In this document: in pieces, positions 4,264 to 9,214 of the stretch
Layout: every line of letters begins with the position of its first letter
Numbering within the stretch: the stretch's first letter is position 1
Assembly: GCA_036510735.1 (NCBI GenBank)
Contig: DATCDK010000148.1
Coordinates: forward strand, 1 to 9,214
Length of the DNA: 9,214 nt
Origin: PALSA-607 sp036510735
Lineage (GTDB): Bacteria > Actinomycetota > Actinomycetes > Acidothermales > Acidothermaceae
Direction of reading: 5' to 3'
Program-made: the position numbers and the translations under genes
Notes under the pieces: model-generated
What the model was told of the DNA's origin: nothing
Seen by the model: only the letters and a program-made list of their open reading frames with translations
The model's database searches: none

Positions 4264-6372
4264 TCAGTCGTCGCTGAAGCGAGGGCGATCTGCGCCTTCA
4301 GGTAGCGCAATATCGGTATCCGGGACGACGAGAACTCGGCGTTCCTGATTCGCGCCGTCGTCCTCCGTGGCTAATGCAAAGCGCCAGCCGTCGCGGCCCG
4401 CGTCCTTGGCGGCATACAAGGCGTCGTCGGCACTACGCAGCAATCGCGACGGCGTCATGCCGTGCTCGGGAAACACCGCGACGCCAATCGAAGCCGTCAC
4501 GTTCAGGCCGGCACGGGGGTCGACCGCGTGACCGTTGGCGCCGAGGTCGAGGCAGAACGGGGTCGACCTGATGGCAGTGCCGAGGCGCGCGGCAAGACGC
4601 GCGGCGCCAATCGCGTCGGTCTCGGGCAGCACGATCACGAACTCCTCGCCGCCGTAGCGCGAGACGGTGTCGACCTCGCGGACCTCGGCCTGCATCCGGC
4701 CGGCCAGCTCGATCAGCACCGCGTCGCCGACCTGGTGTCCGTACTTATCGTTGATGGACTTGAAGCGGTCGAGGTCGAGCATCAGCGCCGCCAGCGGTCG
4801 ACTGAATCGGGTCGCGCGCTCGATTTCGTGGCCGAGGCCGATCGTGAGGTAGCGGTAGTTCCACAGCCCAGTGAGCGGATCGGTGAGGCTCAGACGCTGC
4901 GCCTCTTGATGCAGCAGCACGTTGTCGATCGCGACGCCGGCCTGCGTGCTGAACGCAAGAATCGTGTCGAGGTCGTGCGAGGTGAACTCGCGCGCGCCCT
5001 CCTTGTCGTAAAGGTTCAGCACACCCACGATTCGGCCCGACTGCTTAAGCGGGACGGCGATCACTGACGCAGCGTCCGGCTCGCTGGGCACTCGTCGCAG
5101 TCCTGGTCCTTCGCCGGCCCGGCCGCACACCGGCTCACCTGTGGCAGCGACGTGTCCCGAGATCCCCTTACCAAACGGGACGACGGTGCCCACGTCGACA
5201 CTCTCGGCGACCTCGCCTCGACGCACCTGGACAGCGAGATTGCCGTCGGCGTCGAGGAACATGATCGCGCCGCCGGTCGCCTGCGCACTGCCGATCGCGG
5301 TGTCGAGGACCACCGCGAGAATCCCGTCCAGGTCATGCGTATGGGTGAGTGTCGCGCCGAGCCGGTCGAGGTTTTGCCGCAACTCATCGCGACTGCTTTC
5401 GAGCTGCCGGATGTAGGTCTGCAACTCACTCGTCATGTGGTTGAACGCTGTTGCGAGCTGGCCGACCTCGTCCTTGCTCCGCACCGGAATCGCGATGTCG
5501 AGGTCACCACTCGCGGCCCGCGCCGCAGCTTCGGACAGTTCGACGACCGGGCCCGAGATGAGTCGCGCGAGCAAGCGGCCCATGACAAGGCCGGCGAGGA
5601 TCGTCACGAGCACGATCGCCGCCAGCACCAGCGTGAGGTTTGTCGTGTCAGGCACCCGCTCGCTGACGATGACGCCGTAGGGCTGATTCGTGGACGGCGG
5701 CACGAACGCGAGGATGCGGCCCGCCTCGTCAAAAACTCGCGGGCTGGTTGCGGTCGGTTGAGTTGCCTGCGCCTTCGCGGCGGCCGCCTGCTTCGCCGGC
5801 TGCGTTCCCGTCAGCGTGCTCGACACCAGTGCGCCGCCCGTCGTGAGCGTGACGGCGGTCGAACCCGACAGCGCCGACCGAAGGCTGGCCGCCGTCGTCG
5901 GACCAACCGACCACGCGACCGCGACCTGGCTCAGTTGTGGGCTCCCCGCGATCGCCAGATCCGCGCGGCTGGAGATCGCGACGTTCGCGTTCTTCGCGTC
6001 CGCGCAGCTATTCAGCGTCGACGTCCCTACCTGCGCGGGGGCGCCGGCAAGTTTCCCTGCGCTCGCGACAATCGCGCCATTCGACCCGGACACGACCGCG
6101 TAGTCGACGGTGTGGTCGCTGACCAGTTGGGTGACGGCGGCCTGTGGGCCGCGGGTGGCGACCTCGAATCCGAGCAGCTGCGCCGCCTGCTGCGTCTGAG
6201 TGCACCTCGCAGACAGGACGTCGGTGACGCTGACGCCCGCGGTCCGGAGCCGGGTGCCGATCTGGCTCTTCAAGACATGCGGGACGGCGATCAGCACCGC
6301 GATTGCGCCGACCAGGATCGGGATCAAGACGATCAGAACGAAGGCAAGGGAGAGCCGGGTGCGCAACGCCAT
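4264..6372 (-). CDS. Membrane-bound diguanylate cyclase (HAMP-GAF-GGDEF)
   Basis: 702 aa with the ATG at 6372, chosen because GGAGGT (6386-6381) lies eight bases upstream and the protein then begins MALRTRLSLAF, a short basic stretch leading into a membrane helix. An earlier ATG at 6435 would add 21 charged residues and has no such site. Domains: TM1 ~8-30, extracytoplasmic sensor ~31-245 with two cysteines (C57, C123) and an Ala/Thr/Gln-rich stretch ~190-210, TM2 ~246-268, HAMP ~269-322, coiled segment ~315-340, GAF ~345-485, GGDEF ~493-665, polar tail. The active site is GGEEF (574-578), a functional variant, with DLDRFKSIND (532-541) intact. RxxD (R565-D568) lies five residues before GGEEF, the canonical inhibitory I-site. 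Known role: synthesis of c-di-GMP from two GTP. The input signal is unknown. No EAL domain is present. Confidence 0.94.
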   Translation of the reverse strand: MALRTRLSLAFVLIVLIPILVGAIAVLIAVPHVLKSQIGTRLRTAGVSVTDVLSARCTQTQQAAQLLGFEVATRGPQAAVTQLVSDHTVDYAVVSGSNGAIVASAGKLAGAPAQVGTSTLNSCADAKNANVAISSRADLAIAGSPQLSQVAVAWSVGPTTAASLRSALSGSTAVTLTTGGALVSSTLTGTQPAKQAAAAKAQATQPTATSPRVFDEAGRILAFVPPSTNQPYGVIVSERVPDTTNLTLVLAAIVLVTILAGLVMGRLLARLISGPVVELSEAAARAASGDLDIAIPVRSKDEVGQLATAFNHMTSELQTYIRQLESSRDELRQNLDRLGATLTHTHDLDGILAVVLDTAIGSAQATGGAIMFLDADGNLAVQVRRGEVAESVDVGTVVPFGKGISGHVAATGEPVCGRAGEGPGLRRVPSEPDAASVIAVPLKQSGRIVGVLNLYDKEGAREFTSHDLDTILAFSTQAGVAIDNVLLHQEAQRLSLTDPLTGLWNYRYLTIGLGHEIERATRFSRPLAALMLDLDRFKSINDKYGHQVGDAVLIELAGRMQAEVREVDTVSRYGGEEFVIVLPETDAIGAARLAARLGTAIRSTPFCLDLGANGHAVDPRAGLNVTASIGVAVFPEHGMTPSRLLRSADDALYAAKDAGRDGWRFALATEDDGANQERRVLVVPDTDIALPEGADRPRFSDD

Positions 6373-6380
6373 GTGCCGGC

Positions 6381-6386
6381 ACCTCC
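6381..6386 (-). promoter_or_regulatory. Shine-Dalgarno fixing the cyclase start
   Basis: GGAGGT on the minus strand, eight bases before the ATG at 6372. It is the strongest ribosome binding site in the window and decides the start against the in-frame ATG at 6435. Confidence 0.8.
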
Positions 6387-6396
6387 GGTGTTCGTC

Positions 6397-6440
6397 GCCA
6401 CGCTTTGCGGCAACCGTTGCCACGCTCTTCGGCAACCACT
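6397..6440. repeat. Tandem 22-bp imperfect direct repeat upstream of the cyclase gene
   Basis: Copies 6397-6418 and 6419-6440 match at 18 of 22 positions, sharing GCCACGCT near the start and CGGCAACC near the end. Across the junction lies the perfect palindrome GGCAAC-C-GTTGCC (6409-6421). A weak third half-copy (TTGCGGCGTAAC) may follow at about 6450-6461. Placed 25-70 bp before the cyclase start, it could be a double operator; no binding protein can be named. Confidence 0.5.
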
Positions 6441-6464
6441 GTCGTTAACTTGCGGCGTAACTCC

Positions 6465-6483
6465 CCATGCGATGCTCGCATGG
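6465..6483. promoter_or_regulatory. Palindromic operator candidate in the divergent intergenic region
   Basis: CCATGCGA-TGC-TCGCATGG is a perfect inverted repeat with 8-bp arms and a 3-bp centre. It lies roughly midway between the divergent starts at 6372 and 6575, where a dimeric regulator could affect both. Read as a hairpin it has no T-tract, so a binding site is the better guess. No -10/-35 pair for either direction is clear enough to annotate. Confidence 0.5.
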
Positions 6484-6561
6484 ACACCGTTCCCTGCGAA
6501 GCCTCCAGCCGAGGGATAAGTCACTGCTCCGCTGTCACATAGCGGGTCAAACGGGACACGA

Positions 6562-6567
6562 AGGGGG
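6562..6567 (+). promoter_or_regulatory. Shine-Dalgarno of the 5-formyltetrahydrofolate cyclo-ligase gene
   Basis: AGGGGG seven bases before the ATG at 6575. It selects ATG 6575 over the earlier in-frame ATG at 6467, which falls inside the palindrome. A GTG at 6572 directly before the ATG is in frame and cannot be excluded. Confidence 0.7.
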
Positions 6568-6574
6568 ATTGGTG

Positions 6575-7219
6575 ATGAGCGCCTCGGACGTCATCGCCGC
6601 CAAAACGTCCCTCCGCCGGGAATTGCTCGCGCGCCGAAGCCGCCACACGGACGCCGACCGCGCGCGGACCGCGGCCACCCTCGCGCAGGTCTTCGCGGCC
6701 GAATTCGAGTCGCGGATCCGCGGCGGCGACCCCGTCGAACCTGCCGGCGACAGCGTGGACGTTTACCGCCCTCCAGGGGCAGCAAACGTCCGCGCTCTCA
6801 CACCCCTGCGGGTGGTCGCGCTGTACCTGTCGTTCGCGACCGAGCCCGGCACCGGTCCGTTGATCCAGTGGCTGGCCGACCAGCGAGTGCGGGCGCTCGC
6901 ACCCACGTTGCTGCCCGACGCGGACCTCGGCTGGATGGACGTGCCGGACGGCGCCCCGTTGGGACTCGATGCGATCACCGACGCCGGGGTGATCCTCGTT
7001 CCGGCACTCGCGGTCGACCTGCGCGGACATCGGCTCGGCCGCGGGGGTGGCTCGTACGACAGGGCGCTGACTCGGGTGCGGCCCGGGCAGACGGTGCTTG
7101 CCGTCGTCCACGATGACGAGATTCTTGACGCCGTGCCCAACGAATCGCACGACCGCATCGTCGACGGCGCACTAACTCCAAGCGGGGTGCGGTACTTCGG
7201 CATCGCCACGGACGGCTGA
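6575..7219 (+). CDS. 5-formyltetrahydrofolate cyclo-ligase
   Basis: 214 aa. The enzyme uses ATP to convert 5-formyltetrahydrofolate into 5,10-methenyltetrahydrofolate in the cytoplasm, returning a stored one-carbon unit to the folate pool. The N-terminus AKTSLRRELLARR is the usual basic opening; LSFATEPGT and the MDVPDGAPLGLD region are recognisable; the ATP/phosphate loop is LGRGGGSYDRAL (154-165), close to the family LGxGGGYYDR; VPNESHDRIVDGALTPSGV near the C-terminus matches the family DxxvD segment. About 25 residues (~45-75, rich in Gly, Pro and Asp) look like an insertion beside the more compact family members. It diverges from the cyclase gene and is followed after 6 bp by the antiporter gene, so the two probably share a transcript. 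Actinobacterial 5-FCL genes commonly diverge from galU; here a cyclase gene lies between. Confidence 0.93.
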   Translation: MSASDVIAAKTSLRRELLARRSRHTDADRARTAATLAQVFAAEFESRIRGGDPVEPAGDSVDVYRPPGAANVRALTPLRVVALYLSFATEPGTGPLIQWLADQRVRALAPTLLPDADLGWMDVPDGAPLGLDAITDAGVILVPALAVDLRGHRLGRGGGSYDRALTRVRPGQTVLAVVHDDEILDAVPNESHDRIVDGALTPSGVRYFGIATDG

Positions 7220-7225
7220 CCCCTC

Positions 7226-8731
7226 GTGGGCGCGACCCAGCTCGACCTGACGCTGCTCCTCGGCGCCGTTGTGCTGCTCGCCGCAATCGTCGCGGTCAGG
7301 TTCGCGACCCGTATCGGACTGCCCGGCCTGCTCGTCTACCTGGCGATCGGCCTCGCGCTGCAAAGCATCGTGCACTTCGACGACGCTCGGCGCGCGCAGT
7401 CGCTCGGGCTCGCGGCGCTCGTGCTGATACTCGCCGAGGGTGGACTCACAACGAGATGGGACGACGTAAAGCCGGCCGTGCTGCCGGCCGCGCTGCTTTC
7501 CACCCTCGGGGTCGCGATCAGCATGAGTATCACTGCGCTCATCGCGCACCTCGTGCTGGGTGGCACCTGGCGCCTCGCGTTCCTGCTCGGCGCGATCGTG
7601 TCATCGACCGACGCGGCGGCCGTATTCTCCATGCTGCGCAGGCTAAAACTGCCGGGTCGACTCGCCGGAGTGCTCGAGGTCGAGTCCGGACTGAACGACG
7701 CGCCCGCGGTTATCGCCGTTGTGTTACTGAGCTCGCACCATCCGCAGACGAACGCCGGTCTCGTCATTGCGTTGGTGTGCTACGAACTCGTCGCGGGCGC
7801 AACCATCGGTTTTGGCGTGGCCTGGCTCGGAGTCTTCGCGCTGCGCAGACTCGCGCTACCGGCGTCCGGTCTGTATCCCTTGGCGGTGCTGGCGCTCGCT
7901 GTCGCCGGATTCGCGACCGCATCGCTCGCGCACGCGTCTGGATTTCTTGCGGTGTACGTATCGGGTCTGCTGCTCGGCAACTCGCGGCTGCCACATCGGC
8001 CCGCGACGCGCAGCTTCGCTGAAGGGATCGCGTGGCTGGCGCAGATCTCGCTGTTCGTCATGCTCGGAGTGCTGGTGATCCCGTCGGCGCTCCCCCGCGA
8101 GATCTTGCCCGCGATCGCCGTCGGTTCAGCGCTGCTTCTGCTGGCTCGACCCGTCTCGGTCGCTATTTCCTTGCTGCCGCTGCGAATTCGGCGGGTGCGC
8201 GTTGCGGCGTTCGGTCGCGCTGAGCGGCTGTTTCTTTCGTGGGCAGGCCTCCGGGGTGCGGTACCGATTGTGCTGGCCACCGTCCCCGTGACCGCGGGCG
8301 TTCCCCGCAGCCGTGAGCTGTTCGGCCTGGTGTTCGTGCTCGTCGTTGTGTTCACCCTCGTGCAGGGACCGACACTGCCCCTGGTCGCCCGCCGACTTGG
8401 ATTGGTGGTCGCGGCCGAGCCGACACACATCGACGTCGAAGCTGCGCCGCTGGAGGATCTCGATGCGGAGGTGCTGCAGCTGAGCATTCCGCCCGGATCG
8501 CTGTTGCACGGAGTCGAGATCTTCGAGTTGCGGCTACCTCGCGGCGCGGCCGTCACCCTCGTCGTCCGCGATGGCGTGAGCTTTGTGCCAACCGACGAGA
8601 CAGAGTTGCGTCGCGGCGACTCGCTGCTGATCGTGACGACCGCGTCCGCGCGGGTCGAGGCCGAACGGCGCCTGCGAGCCGTCAGCCGCCGCGGCAAACT
8701 CGCCGCCTGGTACGGAGACCGCGGCCAGTAG
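7226..8731 (+). CDS. CPA1-family potassium(sodium)/proton antiporter with C-terminal RCK_C domain
   Basis: 501 aa, GTG start at 7226, six bases after the cyclo-ligase stop and without a clear Shine-Dalgarno, so probably translationally coupled. Residues ~5-400 hold about a dozen hydrophobic helices of a Na+/H+ exchanger. Ion-path motifs are SSTDAAAVF (126-134, D129) and VESGLNDAPAV (152-162, with N157-D158), both typical of the NhaP/NhaP2 (CvrA) branch. The C-terminal soluble part (~405-490; SIPPGSLLHG, LRRGDSLLIV) is an RCK_C/TrkA_C domain, which in this branch regulates the pore by binding ligands. Expected location is the cytoplasmic membrane, exporting K+ or Na+ in exchange for protons for pH and volume control. 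The branch with RCK_C is usually annotated as K+/H+, but cation choice is inferred. In some bacteria such RCK_C domains bind c-di-nucleotides; this cannot be read here. Confidence 0.93.
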   Translation: MGATQLDLTLLLGAVVLLAAIVAVRFATRIGLPGLLVYLAIGLALQSIVHFDDARRAQSLGLAALVLILAEGGLTTRWDDVKPAVLPAALLSTLGVAISMSITALIAHLVLGGTWRLAFLLGAIVSSTDAAAVFSMLRRLKLPGRLAGVLEVESGLNDAPAVIAVVLLSSHHPQTNAGLVIALVCYELVAGATIGFGVAWLGVFALRRLALPASGLYPLAVLALAVAGFATASLAHASGFLAVYVSGLLLGNSRLPHRPATRSFAEGIAWLAQISLFVMLGVLVIPSALPREILPAIAVGSALLLLARPVSVAISLLPLRIRRVRVAAFGRAERLFLSWAGLRGAVPIVLATVPVTAGVPRSRELFGLVFVLVVVFTLVQGPTLPLVARRLGLVVAAEPTHIDVEAAPLEDLDAEVLQLSIPPGSLLHGVEIFELRLPRGAAVTLVVRDGVSFVPTDETELRRGDSLLIVTTASARVEAERRLRAVSRRGKLAAWYGDRGQ

Positions 8732-8736
8732 CGGGT

Positions 8737-8778
8737 TGTCAGCTTCTCCACGCTCAAGAAGGCGTGGACACACTGACA
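8737..8778. terminator. Bidirectional stem-loop between convergent genes
   Basis: Outer arms TGTCAG (8737-8742) and CTGACA (8773-8778) enclose inner arms TCCACGC (8747-8753) and GCGTGGA (8762-8768) around an 8-nt loop, with 4-nt internal loops on each side. It fills the 49-bp gap between the antiporter stop and the convergent DUF559 gene stop. There is no T-tract on either strand, common for high-GC actinobacterial terminators. The position supports a shared terminator. Confidence 0.6.
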
Positions 8779-8780
8779 GG

Positions 8781-9214
8781 TCAGCCGAATACCTGGTGAG
8801 CTCGTCGAAGTTGAGCGATGACAACGTCCTCTTCAACTCGGATCGCGTAGCTGGAGAACCGCAAGATGCGGTCGCCGCCCAGCACGAGCTCGTTCTGCCG
8901 CCTGGCGTCAGCCCAATAGTTCGGCGCGTGGAGGTGCACGCCGCCGTCGACCTCGACGACGAAGGTGCCGAAGTCGGCGTCGAGATAGCGGCGCCGCCCA
9001 GCAGAGTCGTACCGGATCGATTGCCGGATCGGCGGCGGCAAGCCGGCCTTTCGTGCGAGCACGACGAAGTCGATCTCGGACAGCGAGTCGGCGCCCCCTT
9101 CTATGTCGGCCAGGATTGATCGAAGAATCCGGCCGTGACGTATAGCGCCAGCCGCGGCGAGCTCCTGCCTCAGCGCGGACGTGGGAACGATCCGCTGTTG
9201 AACCGAGGCCGCCA
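8781..9214 (-). CDS. DUF559 endonuclease-like protein, C-terminal 143 residues (5' end outside window)
   Basis: The reading frame is open from the window edge to a TGA at 8783-8781; an apparent GTG start at 9062 is internal, because the upstream codons are open and look like the family (RILRSILADIEGGADSLSEI before it). Visible parts: a helical N-terminal segment (...QRIVPTSALRQEL...), the linker helix with ADIEGGADSLSEIDF, then the DUF559 domain: RRRYLDADFGTFVVEVDGG, W-x-D-x-x-RQNELVL and RILRFSSYAIR. DUF559 resembles very-short-patch-repair (Vsr) endonucleases of the PD-(D/E)xK type; the D of LDADF and E-x-D of VVEVDG fit metal ligands. Actinobacterial members of about 300 aa commonly pair this domain with an AbiEi-like N-terminal winged helix and are annotated as type IV toxin-antitoxin-like or hypothetical. 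The biological role is unknown. The gene converges on the antiporter gene. Confidence 0.82.
   Translation of the reverse strand, partial: AASVQQRIVPTSALRQELAAAGAIRHGRILRSILADIEGGADSLSEIDFVVLARKAGLPPPIRQSIRYDSAGRRRYLDADFGTFVVEVDGGVHLHAPNYWADARRQNELVLGGDRILRFSSYAIRVEEDVVIAQLRRAHQVFG

Noticed and set aside
3233..4348. Long plus-strand open frame (371 codons)
   Set aside because: Antisense to galU, which has all family motifs; shadow frame.
6373..6435. 21-residue N-terminal extension of the cyclase
   Set aside because: The strong GGAGGT site and the membrane-protein-like start at 6372 favour the shorter form; the extension codes through the direct repeats.
5152..6519. Long plus-strand open frame (455 codons)
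   Set aside because: Antisense to the diguanylate cyclase, of low-complexity Arg/Asp/His composition and with no domain.
7780..8757. Long minus-strand open frame (325 codons)
   Set aside because: Antisense to the antiporter; Ser/Thr/Arg-rich translation typical of reverse reading of GC-rich membrane genes.

Overview
The window is high-GC DNA with dense genes, frequent GTG starts and 4-bp stop/start overlaps, as in Actinobacteria. The order galU - moeA/glp - (moaC, mog) - rimJ - small membrane protein, with a divergent 5-formyltetrahydrofolate cyclo-ligase gene, resembles from memory the Mycobacterium tuberculosis Rv0992c-Rv0996 neighbourhood. I cannot place the organism below phylum.

Layout. 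On the minus strand, in transcription order from about 6372 down to 1, lie a membrane-bound diguanylate cyclase with HAMP, GAF and GGEEF domains, galU, moeA/glp, moaC, a 306-bp gap carrying two related structured repeats, a MogA/MoaB-type gene, rimJ, and the first 22 codons of a SepX/GlpR-like membrane protein cut by the window edge. On the plus strand, diverging from the cyclase gene across a 202-bp regulatory region, are a 5-formyltetrahydrofolate cyclo-ligase gene and, 6 bp later, a CPA1-type cation/proton antiporter with a C-terminal RCK_C/TrkA_C domain. A convergent, partial DUF559 endonuclease-like gene closes the window, separated from the antiporter by a two-tier inverted repeat that probably ends transcription from both sides.

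How the genes fit together. moaC, mog and moeA give three steps of molybdenum cofactor synthesis: cyclic pyranopterin formation, molybdopterin adenylylation and molybdate insertion. In Actinobacteria, however, this MoeA paralogue (Glp) and the membrane protein (GlpR/SepX) are also known as a cell-division pair. GalU makes UDP-glucose for envelope polymers, and the cyclase in front of it could link c-di-GMP to envelope output.

The most unusual object is the pair of 78-bp elements between moaC and mog (1368-1445 and 1479-1556). They share a nearly invariant scaffold (49 of 50 bases) with two 14-nt slots. Inside each element both slots hold the same sequence (13/14 and 14/14), but the two elements hold unrelated sequences (5-6 matches of 14). 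Simple divergence of a duplicated repeat does not readily give this pattern.
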